From Spinacia oleracea (taxonomy: Eukaryota > Streptophyta > Magnoliopsida > Caryophyllales > Amaranthaceae), in the NCBI RefSeq assembly GCF_020520425.1, contig NC_079492.1, positions 115,603,157 to 115,667,156 of the forward strand: DNA of 64,000 nt, read 5' to 3'. The notes under the pieces are model-generated. The model had not been told where the DNA came from and did no database searches. It worked only from the letters and a program-made list of their open reading frames with translations. The position numbers were made by a program, and so were the translations under genes. Below are positions 24,729-35,918 of the stretch, one piece after another. How positions within the stretch are numbered: the first letter of the stretch is position 1; every line of letters begins with the position of its first letter.

Positions 24729-27700
24729 CTAAAGCCATTCTCCCATATGCCTAAGCCCCATAGACCTAGTATGACTCTCATGCTTAGGTTGAGCAAGCGG
24801 TTTAGTCAGAGGATCAGCCACGTTATCCTCAGTATGAACCTTGCTTACTTTCACATCCCCTCTTTCAACGATCTCTCGAATAAGATGGAATCTCCTGAGC
24901 ACATGTTTGGATTTTTGGTGCGATCTGGGTTCCTTGGACTGGGAAATGGCACCATTGTTGTCACAATACAACTCAATGCCATTTTCAATGCTAGGAACTA
25001 CACCAAGTTCACTAATGAACTTTTTGATCCAAACAGCTTCTTTTGCTGCATCACTTGCTGCAATATACTCAGCCTCTGTTGTAGAATCTGCGATGGTACT
25101 CTGCTTAGAACTCTTCCAGCTCACAGCCCCTCCATTGAGACAAAATATGAAACCAGATTGTGATCGGAAATCATCTTTGTCACTTTGGAAGCTTGCATCG
25201 GTGTATCCAGTGGCAACCAACTCATTATCTCCACCATAGACCAAGAAATCATCCTTAGTCCTTCTTAAGTACTTAAGGATATTCTTTGCTGCCATCCAGT
25301 GCGCCTCTCCTGGGTTTGACTGGTATCTGCTGCACATACTCAAAGCATATGCAACATCCGGTCGAGTGCATACCATGGCATACATAATGGACCCTACTGC
25401 AGAGGCATAAGGAACATTACTCATGCGCTTGACCTCATCAGGTGTCGAAGGACACTGAGTCTTGCCAAGTGAAATGCCATGTTGCATGGGAATGAAACCT
25501 CTTTTGGAGTTTTCCAGCTTGAACCTTGCAAGAACCTTATCAATATAAGTCTCTTGGCTAAGTCCAATCAGCCTTTTGGATCTATCTCTATGGATCCTTA
25601 TTCCCAAGATGTATTCAGCTTCTCCTAGGTCTTTCATGGAAAAACAACTTTTAAGCCATTCCTTGACTGAATCAAGCATGGTCTTGTCGTTTCCTATGAG
25701 AAGTATGTCATCCACATACAAGACTAGGAAAGCAATACTACTCCCACTCAACTTCTTGTATATACAAGATTCCTCTTCATTTCTGAGGAAGCCAAAAGAT
25801 TTGACTGCCTCATCAAATCTGAGGTTCCAACTCCGGGATGCTTGCTTAAGCCCATAAATGGACTTCTTAAGCTTGCAAACTTTTCTTGGACTGTTTGGAT
25901 CTTCAAAACCTTGTGGTTGTGTCATGTACACATCCTCTTTCAAGAACCCATTCAAGAAAGCGGTTTTGACGTCCATCTGCCAGATCTCATAGTCATGAAA
26001 GGCAGCAATCGCAAGAATTATCCTAATGGATTTCAGCATGGCTACTGGTGAGAAGGTTTCATCATAGTCAATACCATGAATTTGTCTAAAACCTTTTGCC
26101 ACTAGTCTTGCCTTAAAGACATCAATGTTTCCATCTTTGTCCTTTTTCAGTTTGAAAATCCATTTGCAACCTATGGGTTTAACCCCATCAGGCAAAGCAA
26201 CCAAGTCCCATACTTGATTTTCAAACATCGAATCCATTTCGGATCTCATGGCTTCAAGCCATTTCTTGGAGTCTTGACTCGTCAAAGCATTTGTGTAGCT
26301 AGTAGGTTCCTCATGTTCTAAAATCTCTATTTCAGAACTTTCAGTCAAAAGGAAATCAATATATCTCTTTGACGGAATGACAGTCCTACTAGACCTACGT
26401 TGGGGAACAACAGGAGAAGTTTCCACCTCATTAGGTTGAGGGACTTCGCATGGATTATCTCCAAGTGGGACGGTAGAAGGCGCATGAATGGAATGTACCG
26501 CCTCCTGAGCATTTTCATGCTGGGTCGTCTCTGACGAGGTGTGAACCTCATCCATTTGTTGCTCATCTCGAATTTCTTCGAGATATACATTACTCCCACT
26601 TGTTTTTCTGGAAATAAACTCCTTTTCCAGAAAGACACCATCGCGAGCAACAAACACTTTGTTTTCGCTTTGGTTGTAGAAGTAGTATCCCTTAGTCTGT
26701 TTTGGGTAACCCACAAAAAGACACTTATCGGACTTGGGTGAAAGCTTATCAGAAAGTAAACGTTTTACATAAACTTCACAACCCCATGTCCTTAGAAAAG
26801 ACAATTTTGGAACTTTTCCAGTCCACATCTCATATGGCGTCTTTTCTACTGCTTTGGACGGAGCTCTGTTGAGTGTGAATGCCGCTGTTTCAAGCGCAAA
26901 TCCCCAAAATGAGGCAGGAAGGTTAGCAAGACTCATCATGGACCGAACCATATCTAATAAAGTTCGATTCCTTCTTTCGGAAACCCCATTCAACTGTGGT
27001 GTCCCTGGTGGAGTCAATTGCGAAAGTATTCCACAATCTTTCAAATGATCACCAAACTCTTGAGATAAATATTCACCACCACGATCGGATCGCAATGCTT
27101 TAATTTTCTTTCCAAGTTGGTTTTGTACTTCATTTTGGAATTCCTTGAACTTTTCAAAGGATTCCGACTTATGTCGCATGAGGTAAACATATCCAAATCT
27201 GCTCACATCATCAGTAAAAGTAATGAAATACCCGTACCCTCCCCTAGCCAAAGTACTCATAGGTCCGCAAACATCAGTATGTATGAGGGCTAAAAGATCA
27301 TTGGCCCTTTCACTTGAGCCTGTGAAAGGAGACTTTGTCATTTTCCCCATTAAGCAAAACTCACATACTTCAAATGATTCAAAATCAAATGATTTGAGAA
27401 TTCCATCCTTATGAAGTTTCTCTATGCGCTTTGAGCTTATGTGGCCTAATCGACAATGCCATAGGTAAGTAGGGTTCAAATCATTTGGTTTGTGTTTCTT
27501 GTTTTCTATGTGATAGATATGGTTTTGTAAGTCTAGTACATACAAACCATTTGATAATTTAGCAGAGACATAGAACATACCATTCAAATATGCTGAACAA
27601 CAATTATTCATAATTTGAAATGAAAAACCTTCCGAATCCAAAATCGGAATAGAAATTATGTTCTTGGTAATAACTGGAACGTAATAACAATTATAAAGTT

Positions 27701-28766
27701 CTAATATTAAACCAGAAGGCAAGCGTAAACTATAATCTCCTACAGCTAAAGCAGCAACTCTTGCTCCATTGCCTACTCGGAGATCCACTTCGCCTTTGCT
27801 CAAGCTCCTACTTCTTTTTAGTCCCTGCACATTACCAATAATGTGAGATCCACAAGCGGTATCAAATACCCAAGAAGCAGTTGTAGCTAAATTAACTTCT
27901 ATGACATAGATACCTGAAGTTAAAGCACCAGTCTTCTTATCCTCCAGATATTTGGGGCAGTTCCTCTTCCAATGACCAATCTTGTGGCAGTGGTAGCACT
28001 CATGTTGAGCAGCTACCTTAGCCTTGGGAGTGGCCTTTGGCTTGGTTGAAGAGTTCTCATTGGCAACTACCTTGCCCTTGTTCTTCTTCATGGGAGCCCC
28101 TTTCTTCTTGAACTGCTTACCTTTACTAACCATTAGAACATCCTTATGTTTAGGTTTACTTGGTAAGTTTCTCTCAGCCTGAATTAGTGAACCATGCAAC
28201 TCTTGCAGGGTAGCCTCCCCTCCTTGCATGTAGAAGTTCAACTTAAAGTTATGAAAATCTTCAGGCAAGGATCTGATGACTATGTCAGTTGCCAGGTCCT
28301 TAGGATAAGGGAAACCCAATTTCTCCATGGTCTGAAAATGTCCAATCAAATCGAACACATGCGGACCAACGGGCTTCCCCTCTTCCAACTTGGAATCCAG
28401 AAGTTTGCAGTTTGCTTCAAATCTCTCCAATCTAGCATTTTTCTGAAACAAAGTTTTCAGTTGCTGGATTATGCTGTAGGCATCCAGACCATCAAAACGT
28501 TTTTGATACTCTGGTTCCATGCAAGCAAGCATCAAGCATGTTACTTGCAAGGAGTTATCCTCTAGAGTTTGTCTAGCTCGCTTTTGAGCTGCAGTAGCAT
28601 TTTCTGGCAAGGGTTCAGGGAGAGGATTGTCAAGAACACTTTCTTTTCCTTCCGCTCTGAGAACAATTCTCACAGCCATTTGCCATTGTAGGAAGTTGGT
28701 AGCATTCAGTTTGTCTTTTTCAATTAGAGGACGCAAGTTAAAAGTAGAGTTGTTTGCACCAGACAT
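24729..28766 (-). CDS. Copia gag-pol polyprotein, intact
   Basis: 1345 residues from MSGANNS to ...MGEWL, no stop or frameshift. Order: Gag (about 1-250); zinc knuckle CYHCHKIGHWKRNC (about 265-280); aspartic protease; integrase zinc-binding LWHCRLGH (about 435); DDE integrase core (TDVCG, LRSDRGGE, GVSERRN; about 500-620); RT (about 860-1100; TAFLNG, YVDDILLIG); RNase H (about 1190-1330; TDASFQ, TEAEY, CDNNGA). It would copy and integrate the element from cytoplasmic particles. Oddity: the protease active site reads DTACGSH (codons GAT ACC GCT) where element 1 and retroviral-type proteases have DTG/DSG. The start nine codons upstream (28793) is less likely: it precedes the TTGTAG acceptor-like site and lacks similarity to element 1. 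Confidence 0.95.
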   Translation of the reverse strand: MSGANNSTFNLRPLIEKDKLNATNFLQWQMAVRIVLRAEGKESVLDNPLPEPLPENATAAQKRARQTLEDNSLQVTCLMLACMEPEYQKRFDGLDAYSIIQQLKTLFQKNARLERFEANCKLLDSKLEEGKPVGPHVFDLIGHFQTMEKLGFPYPKDLATDIVIRSLPEDFHNFKLNFYMQGGEATLQELHGSLIQAERNLPSKPKHKDVLMVSKGKQFKKKGAPMKKNKGKVVANENSSTKPKATPKAKVAAQHECYHCHKIGHWKRNCPKYLEDKKTGALTSGIYVIEVNLATTASWVFDTACGSHIIGNVQGLKRSRSLSKGEVDLRVGNGARVAALAVGDYSLRLPSGLILELYNCYYVPVITKNIISIPILDSEGFSFQIMNNCCSAYLNGMFYVSAKLSNGLYVLDLQNHIYHIENKKHKPNDLNPTYLWHCRLGHISSKRIEKLHKDGILKSFDFESFEVCEFCLMGKMTKSPFTGSSERANDLLALIHTDVCGPMSTLARGGYGYFITFTDDVSRFGYVYLMRHKSESFEKFKEFQNEVQNQLGKKIKALRSDRGGEYLSQEFGDHLKDCGILSQLTPPGTPQLNGVSERRNRTLLDMVRSMMSLANLPASFWGFALETAAFTLNRAPSKAVEKTPYEMWTGKVPKLSFLRTWGCEVYVKRLLSDKLSPKSDKCLFVGYPKQTKGYYFYNQSENKVFVARDGVFLEKEFISRKTSGSNVYLEEIRDEQQMDEVHTSSETTQHENAQEAVHSIHAPSTVPLGDNPCEVPQPNEVETSPVVPQRRSSRTVIPSKRYIDFLLTESSEIEILEHEEPTSYTNALTSQDSKKWLEAMRSEMDSMFENQVWDLVALPDGVKPIGCKWIFKLKKDKDGNIDVFKARLVAKGFRQIHGIDYDETFSPVAMLKSIRIILAIAAFHDYEIWQMDVKTAFLNGFLKEDVYMTQPQGFEDPNSPRKVCKLKKSIYGLKQASRSWNLRFDEAVKSFGFLRNEEESCIYKKLSGSSIAFLVLYVDDILLIGNDKTMLDSVKEWLKSCFSMKDLGEAEYILGIRIHRDRSKRLIGLSQETYIDKVLARFKLENSKRGFIPMQHGISLGKTQCPSTPDEVKRMSNVPYASAVGSIMYAMVCTRPDVAYALSMCSRYQSNPGEAHWMAAKNILKYLRRTKDDFLVYGGDNELVATGYTDASFQSDKDDFRSQSGFIFCLNGGAVSWKSSKQSTIADSTTEAEYIAASDAAKEAVWIKKFISELGVVPSIENGIELYCDNNGAISQSKEPRSHQKSKHVLRRFHLIREIVERGDVKVSKVHTEDNVADPLTKPLAQPKHESHTRSMGLRHMGEWL

Positions 28767-30757
28767 GATAACTACAATAAAAAAATAAAGCAAGATTCAA
28801 TATAATGTTTATCAAAAGTAGCAATTAAACAAATTCAATTCACTACCACCCTTTATTCAAAATTAGAAGTCCCCATTGAATAAAGAATTAACCAAGATCC
28901 CCTCCCACTACAATCAAACGGACTTTGGCCCTGCTACTTTAATTTATAGTATTCGAGGTAAGTAAACATTTTACTAATTATAACTAATTATAACTCTTGG
29001 TAGACAGGTTAACAACTCTTTGTATTTTCCTATCTCTTAGCTTCAAAACCCAAAACTTTGTATTTTGATAGTTTTGTTGAGTTAAACCATACATTGACAT
29101 GTAAGTTTCAAAAACCTACCCTACTATCCCCGGAATTATAAGCAACACCCTGCTTTGGCAGAACCTATTACTCATGATCTAAGGCTTTATAGGCGTTGTA
29201 TGGAAAAGCACTTAAACTCAATATTATTTTGGGACCTAAGTTTACTATGTTGGTTAATTTAAAAGTGAACACATTGCTTTAAATAACCACATACATAAAC
29301 TCAATAAGCATTTTAAGGCAATATAAAATGCATAAAAATTAAATGTGATCCTAGTATGGCCCCTAAAAAACAAGCTCAAATCTTCTTGGGTTTCTGTTCA
29401 TCTTTCTTGGATCTCCATCCTTGAATTTCTGATTGAACCTTCTTACTCCATCGAGCTTATAATACGAACTTTATAATCTAATTTAAACTTTTAAATTAAA
29501 TTACAACAATACAGAACGATGCGCAGATCGTATTTCAAAGTTTACAAGAATACAAAACGATACGCAGATCGTATTTTCTATCCTATTTTGGGCCATACTA
29601 GTCACGTGCCTGTAACAAAATATCATATATTCCATACACGCATATCATATAATATCAAAATATTATCATTCATTCATTTACTTAATTAAAGTAAATGACC
29701 CTAATTTACTATTAATCATATTAATAATTATCTTATTTTTAATTAATTAGCCTAACTTTAATTAATTAAAACAATTATCTTATTATTTTGATTCAACCAA
29801 CATTTCAACGTGTCTAATGTATATATGGAATTGTTTGGTCAATATGCTTTGTAGTTTGCGGTACTAACGAAGTAAACCAAAACCCAATGGATCATGTATT
29901 CACGTGATTTTGAAAACCGAGTCACAGCACCACAAAACCCCAATTCAATTAGGTAGCGCCTACTTCATCAGTTCATCCCCTTCACCATAGAATACAACCA
30001 CGTCGGAAACCAAGCAACAATTACGAGGTTTCTCCCGCAGCTTCGCTTTTCGGCATCGATCTAGTAGCAGCAACGGCAAAACGAGCCACCGCGCAGCCAC
30101 CAGCACAGAACAGAGTCACCACGGAGCATCCACGCAACTGTTGCGCGAGCCCACCGATTTTCCCGCTTGTGCAGCCTTGCTCTACAACCCCGAGACCCCA
30201 GAAAACCTTGCCCCCGCACAAGCTGCGCACAATCCCCTTTTCTCCCACTAAATTCGTGCAACAATTTGCGTGAATTTGGTAAGATTTCAAGCAACAATTT
30301 GATTGAATTTGGGGGGTGTGTAATTTTCATAAAATTAGGGTTCATAGAAGAATTGGGCATAATTGGGTACGAAATCGAATTAAATAGGCTAAATAATCAA
30401 ATTATTTACATATAAATTTCGAATTGTTCTTGATAATTTTCAGATTTATATTTACATGAAAATCGAATATTTTCAATGTCTTTATAAATTTGTACAATTA
30501 ATCGTAATTAGTTGCATAAATTTAAGAAATAAATCAAAACTTTGTTGTGAAGCTCAAGTTTCGGGTATGGCAGATGTGTTTTGACGAGAGTACTTTGTAT
30601 AAGATCAATATTTTATACAACCCAAACAATTTAAAATCAATATTTTAATTAATACATATATAATTTTCTGTCGTAATTGAATCAAAATAATCAAGAATAT
30701 GCATCAAAAATTTAAAACTTTAATCATGATCAAAATTAAGGTATGCAAGGAGCTAAC
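28767..30757 (-). other. Untranslated leader of element 2
   Basis: About 2 kb from primer-binding site to gag. It contains the structured domain (29605-29345), a TTTTGTTACAG acceptor-like site just before it, and a second acceptor-like tract, T-rich and ending TTGTAG, 5 nt before the gag ATG. A GC-rich patch at about 30000-30240 holds a 99-codon frame with no recognised domain; it may be captured DNA. Confidence 0.75.
29345..29605 (-). other. Conserved structured leader domain, element 2
   Basis: On the minus strand GTGACTAGTATGGCCC (29605-29590) pairs with GGGCCATACTAG (29362-29351) plus GATCAC. Enclosed are hairpins ACGAT-CTGCGT-ATCGT (plus coordinates 29557-29572) and ACGAT-CTGCGC-ATCGT (29516-29531). 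The inner AAATAGGATA arm is present but its partner, seen in element 1, is not found here. The last hairpin ends about 750 nt before the gag ATG, against about 765 nt in element 1. Confidence 0.7.
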
Positions 30758-30765
30758 TGATACCA
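30758..30765 (-). other. Primer-binding site of element 2
   Basis: TGGTATCA on the minus strand, one nucleotide inside the 5' LTR (30767-31417), complementary to the initiator methionine tRNA 3' end. Confidence 0.85.
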
Positions 30766-30766
30766 C

Positions 30767-31417
30767 TGTAGGAACATATAGATGCATAAAGCGGAATTTC
30801 AGGAAACAATTTCCTAACATCTATCACAGGATCTCATGCATAACAATAGTATAGATCAGATTAAGTCGAAAGAATAATCACCTTTGAAGCGTGTTCTCCC
30901 GTTCGTATGCAAGCTTCGAAGATCTTAGAGCCCCACTTGTTGCTCCTCTACTCAGTCCACAAGCACGAATTGAATCCCACGTATGCTAGTACGGAAGAGA
31001 ACGATCACAATCTGTCTCTTGCTTTGTTTGGGATGTACGGCGTTTAGAGAATTAGAATTAGGGTTTTGGTGTTTTCCTTTTTGTCAGATATTGAATGAAC
31101 GTGATTTCTAAATCCCTGACATTATAACTATTATAATGTGAGAGTTTTAGGTTAACACAAAACCAAAGCCCAACATTCTTCCCTTAACAGACCGGTTGCC
31201 ATCGGGCCTTTTGGGCCCATTCCAATTAATGCTTATATGTGTGACCTTATAGGATTAATATATTTTAGTTGTAGGTCCAATCAATATTGTCCTGCTAATC
31301 ACATTTATTCTCTAGCAAGCAAATATGATTACTAAAATAATTAACTTATTATCTTCATAATTAATTCCTATTTATATTTAGTAATTGCCGGAAATGTCTA
31401 AGGACATAATTCCTTCA
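30767..31417 (-). repeat. 5' LTR of element 2
   Basis: 651 bp, apparently identical to 23318-23968. It abuts target duplication CACTT (31418-31422) within FBL3 exon 5. Confidence 0.95.
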
Positions 31418-33916
31418 CACTTATGCCAAGGCAGATCCCTAACTTAAAGCAGGAAAGCCTGGAGCATCTAGATATAGATTTTAGACCTGCAATAGGAGCT
31501 GTCATAAGCTTGCTACTAAAACAGAGTGCGAACGGATTTCCAAGCTGGTGTATAGAAGTGAACCTTCATCATCTATATTATTATCTGTTGCATCTAACTC
31601 CTCTAGGACTCGACACCGTTGTCCAATGAATACAAAAGCATCTGCAGAGATACGAGAGCAAGCCTCCATCTTAAGGGAAGTGAGAGCAGTACATGAACTT
31701 GTGATGCAGTCAATAGATACAACTGATATCTTACGGCAACATGTGATATCTAATTTTCTCAATTGAGTATGCTTCCTCACGATACAGGCAATGCCTTCAT
31801 CAGTTACACCCGAGCATTTACTCAAGCTAAGCTCTCTGAGAGAACAAGACAAGTTTCCTATCATCCTCAATGCAGAACAAGTGACCGGGGAACCATCTAA
31901 ACTAAGACATTGCAACATTGAGAAATTCTCAAGACATTTTGCCACGTCAAGTGTAACCTGTACTCAAACAAATAACAATTAACCAAACTATACCCTCTTA
32001 GATAACTTGTAAAATTGTGCATACATCACTTGGTGGTTGTTACTTACAGCTGAGCCATATGCTAATATAATTTCTTTCAGACATCCAGCACCTCTAGTCA
32101 AATTTGCTATACCAGTGTGACTGATGTTCTGACGGTTGGATAAATCAAGTGTCTAGTGGAGCAATAATATGAATAAAAAGCAGAGTCAGAAACCACGAAT
32201 AAGTAGGTACGGAGTGTCATTTAAAGATATCGATCAGCCGAAATCGTGAAAACAGGAAAAGTAATTAGAAGCATGAAATTGCAGACCTTCAACATAGTGT
32301 GACCTTTATCAAGAAAAGCAAGCCCGTCATCATCAATGCCAAGACATCCCACTAACACTAGATCTTCTAGATAAGATAGTTGCAATATAGGCGTAAGGCT
32401 TTTCTCTGTAATCTGCAATACATGTTATTAAGGATGGATAAGTATTTTTCAAGCCCAAGATTAGTTATTGTGCAACGATATATTGCCCAAACAAGAAACG
32501 GAATTTGGCTATATAGGCTGAAGTCTTTTCTCAGTAATCTGCAATGCATGCTTACAAGTTACAAGCCGGAGCTTGCAATGGAAGAGCAGCTCAATCACAT
32601 CACATAGATGCTTCGAAGAGAAAATTAGATAACTATCCCACGGACTCCTAATTTGACAAGTTTTTTGTAAGAAAACTAGATTAAGTCAAAATGTTCTACA
32701 CCAGGAGCTTTGTATTAGCTAGGTAGCTTAGAAGGGTAAGTCAATTACTCATAGAGCCTCATTTGTGTCTGATATGTATCCAAAGTTGTCACGATAATGA
32801 CATCTGATATGTTCGAAGTACTACGTAAGAGATATATGACTTGCTTACGCTAATAGAGGAAATCTTCCAATTGTGCAACAGTGAGAATCATGCAATATTA
32901 TGTTAGATGACTCTACAATCTACTCTACATTCATAAGGGTAATCATTAAAAACAAAGTCTACAAACAGAAGTCCTCTAACATTATATTGCATGATTCTCT
33001 CCTAGTGAGCTCACAAAATTCCTCATTCACACTTATAGAATGTAATATTAATCTCTAAGTCAATTACTCAATCAACCAATAACATAATTCCATCAAATAT
33101 TATTTATCCATTTAACCAAACATTATGCCACTTTCAATTTCCAATGCAATACCATCCAGTTATGCAGTATAAATGAAATACTACTACTTCTGCCCCATTT
33201 TAATCTTTCTACCATAAACATTCGATCATAAAGCCGAAACTTTAACCATACATTAATTTTAAAATGGGAAGAGCAAATACCGGGACATAAGACAGATCCA
33301 AGCTGCAAAGGTCCTTGCATTTGAGAGCAAGAAGACCAACCCCTAAATCAGTAACCCTTAAACACCATTTCAGACTAATCCTCTTCAATTTCTTACACCC
33401 AACAGCAATACACCCGATTCCCATATCTGATACCCGTTTACACCTCACCATTAACAACCTCTCCAAATTCCGGGCCCGGGAAATGGCGGCGGCGGCGGAG
33501 TCACTAAGTTCAGTGGCATTACTAAGGTCCAGCTCCACCAAATTCGGGCATTTTGATACCAGATCCGAGACCCCTAACCCGGTAACAAACCTGCATAAAG
33601 TGAGCTTGAGGGAACGCAAGGCGGGTCCTAAAGACGACGCCGTTTGGAGTTGAGAGTCGGTGATGCGGGGGCAGAGAGAGAGGTCGAGATGAGATAGGAA
33701 GTGGTAACGACGGAGGACGCAAGGGAGGAATTCGGGTCGGAGGAGTTTGGCTGATCCTCTGTGTTTTGATTCGGCGGAGTGGAATGATTTGGAGGAGAGA
33801 GAAAATGATTTTACGGCGAGGTGGTCATCTTCGATTGAGAGATGATCGAGGATTAAGAAGAGGATTTCTTCGTTGAGGAGGTCAAAGTAATTTTCTTGCT
33901 TCATGGATTTTGCCAT

Positions 33917-34120
33917 TAGAGGTTTGTTGGAGTTGGATAGAGAAAATGGTGGGAAGTACAGAGAGAAGTACTTGCTTTTTAAAAGGAAAGGGAAGTAATG
34001 AATAATGATGATGAGGGAGATTACCAATACTACCCTTGTCCCTTGTGCCGTGAGCAAAATCGGACATCCGATTCGATTTTTAAATGTCTAGAATTTGGTA
34101 GAGTTGTTAAAACAGTAAGA
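33917..34120. other. FBL3 5' flank
   Basis: About 200 bp between the FBL3 ATG and the transposon nest. It should hold the 5' UTR and perhaps part of the promoter; no convincing TATA box was identified. The nest starts so close that upstream control sequence may have been displaced. Confidence 0.4.
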
Positions 34121-34498
34121 GGTCGTTTGGTTGGAGAAGGGGAAAGGGAAAGAGAATGAGAATGGGAATCAAGGAGAATGGAATGAAAATTCTTTGTTTA
34201 GGAATGTTGTTTGGTTTGTCTATTTTTCTCCTCTCTCTCTCCTAAGTAAGATAATAAATAATAAATAATAAATAATTATTAATTAATATTTATTATTTAT
34301 TATTTATTACTAATTATTTATTAATCATTATTTATTATTTATTTATTATTTAATATTCATTATTTATTATTAATTATTTATTATTAATTATTTATTATTA
34401 ATTATTAATTACTCCCTCCGTCCCGGAATACTCGACCCGGTTTGACCGGCACAGAGTTTAAGGGACTTGAATTGACTTATTTAATTTAATAGATAGTA

Positions 34499-34751
34499 CT
34501 ACCTCCGTTTCTTAATGTTCTTTACGCTTTGAAATATGTGTCCAAAATATGAAAACTTTGGTCGTGGATTCTCACTGTTATACATCAAAATGTTATCATG
34601 TAAGATATTGTTAGATTGGTCTCGTTATGTACTTTAATATATCAAATTTTTATAATTTTTCCACATACGAAAATGGATATATAAGTCGTTAAATATTGCA
34701 TTGGAGTCCGTGCAAATAGTAAGCGTAAAGAACATTAAGGAACGGAGGTAG
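34499..34751. mobile_element. ~255-bp MITE (level 3), CTACCTCCGTT family
   Basis: CTACCTCCGTTTCTTAATG to its inverse ...AACGGAGGTAG, with TA on each side. Relatives lie at 60663-60918 and 62870-63124. It is inserted in the level-2 MITE only a few bases from where another MITE entered the 17784-18429 copy. Confidence 0.85.
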
Positions 34752-34794
34752 TAGTTGATAGTGGGGTATTATTTTAATGTAGTTAGTAGGAAAT

Positions 34795-35190
34795 CACTAC
34801 AAAAAAACAGGATTCATAGTGACGCTTTTTTGGTCGAAAAGTGGCGCTAAAAAGCGTCACAATTTTCTATTATGACGCTTCACCAAAGCGTCATTATTGT
34901 TTGGGCCACTATATAATGACGCTTTTAGTAGCCACAAAGCTCAAATTTTGTGACGCTTTTTTAAGCCACTCCCTTAATATAAGGACGCTTTTAATGGTTG
35001 ATTTTTGTCGAGCTGCATTTGAGCCAAATCGATTGTGATGCCACAAAGCGTCACAATTTACCTCCCCATATTTTCCACCAAAACTATTATGATGCAAAAA
35101 AGCGTCACAATTTACCTCCCCATTATTTCCCACCCAAACACCTTTGATGCAAAAAAGCGTCACAATTTACCTACCAATCATATTTTTTTA
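34795..35190. mobile_element. CACTA-type transposon left end (level 3)
   Basis: CACTACAAAAAAACAGG at 34795 is a canonical CACTA (En/Spm) terminus. It is followed by dense subterminal repeats AGCGTCACAATTT in both orientations (about ten copies to 35163), as these elements carry. No matching ...GTAGTG right terminus is visible near the other junction (about 40402), so the element is truncated or has lost its right end. Confidence 0.65.
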
Positions 35191-35918
35191 TATTTTTCTA
35201 AATAGATAAACTTTATAACCAAAACTTTATAGCAGCAACACTATAAAACCTGCAAACAGCTCAGCAACCAACCACAACAGAAACAACTGACTGCAACAAC
35301 AGAACAAAACAGCATATTTGCATTGTCCAGTAATCAAACGTACTTGTAATCACATACTTAATTTTAATAAAAAACATCAATGTGCGTATTTGCATTGTCC
35401 AATAATCAAACTAGTTAAGAACATACCAAAATAAAAATAGGATCCTATATTATATATCCATACATGAAATTTTTGTCTTATATCAAATCACACTAGAAAT
35501 AAAAATAACTAATTTCGTTCCTTTAACATCAAAGAACTGTTGGTTCCTAAATCCCCGTGATTGAGATCGAAGCTTCATATCTTGATCTAATTGTTATCTT
35601 TGCCACCTTAATCATCATTAATCTACACATAAAAAAAATTATGTCATATTTGTGAAATGTAAAAAGTATTAACACTATTTTGGAATAACCAAAAAATCAC
35701 TATAGAAGAAGTCATTTTATATAGTCTCACAGAAATATGGTCATTTCATTTCAGGTATGATCAACAAAAATCAAGAAAATTACTATACGTATAATCTGTT
35801 CATTACATTTCAGGTATTACTCTCTCTAGTCTCTTTCCTATTTTTTTTATTGATTATGAGTTTTTCTTGATGTTTTGCGGTTGAATGCAATATTTTATGC
35901 ACCAGATATAGTGGGACA

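Larger units (their letters stand above)
23318..31417 (-). mobile_element. Ty1/copia LTR retrotransposon, element 2, intact
   Basis: 8100 bp with 651-bp LTRs that look identical by eye, a gag-pol frame without stops, a tRNA-iMet primer-binding site, a clear polypurine tract and a perfect CACTT target duplication (23313-23317 and 31418-31422). It lies in FBL3 exon 5 in the gene's own orientation. Identical LTRs mean very recent insertion, so it may be absent from other accessions. Gag-pol resembles element 1 throughout, but the LTRs differ completely apart from terminal TGAAGGAA/CA. Confidence 0.96.
22272..33916 (-). pseudogene. FBL3: F-box/LRR protein gene, FBL3-like, disrupted in exon 5
   Basis: Eight exons (minus): 33916-33281, 32412-32287, 32152-32048, 31957-31564, 31486-31418 continuing at 23312-23252 across the insertion, 23109-22815, 22728-22471, 22316-22272. 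All junctions are GT/AG and phases agree. Without element 2 the product has 662 residues, the length of FBL3 (Arabidopsis ~665). It has an N-terminal F-box (LLNEEILFLILDHL) and about 18 Cys-containing leucine-rich repeats (CCRKISVVSI, GIGCIAVGCKKLKRISLKWC). Such proteins choose substrates for SCF ubiquitin ligases. Element 2 lies in codon 444 with an AAGTG duplication; read through, the frame ends after six LTR codons, losing the last ~220 residues. No other damage is seen, so the break is recent. Confidence 0.92.

Noticed and set aside
24747-28565. Frames of 60-140 codons on the plus strand
   Set aside because: Antisense shadows of the element 2 gag-pol gene, with no domain of their own.
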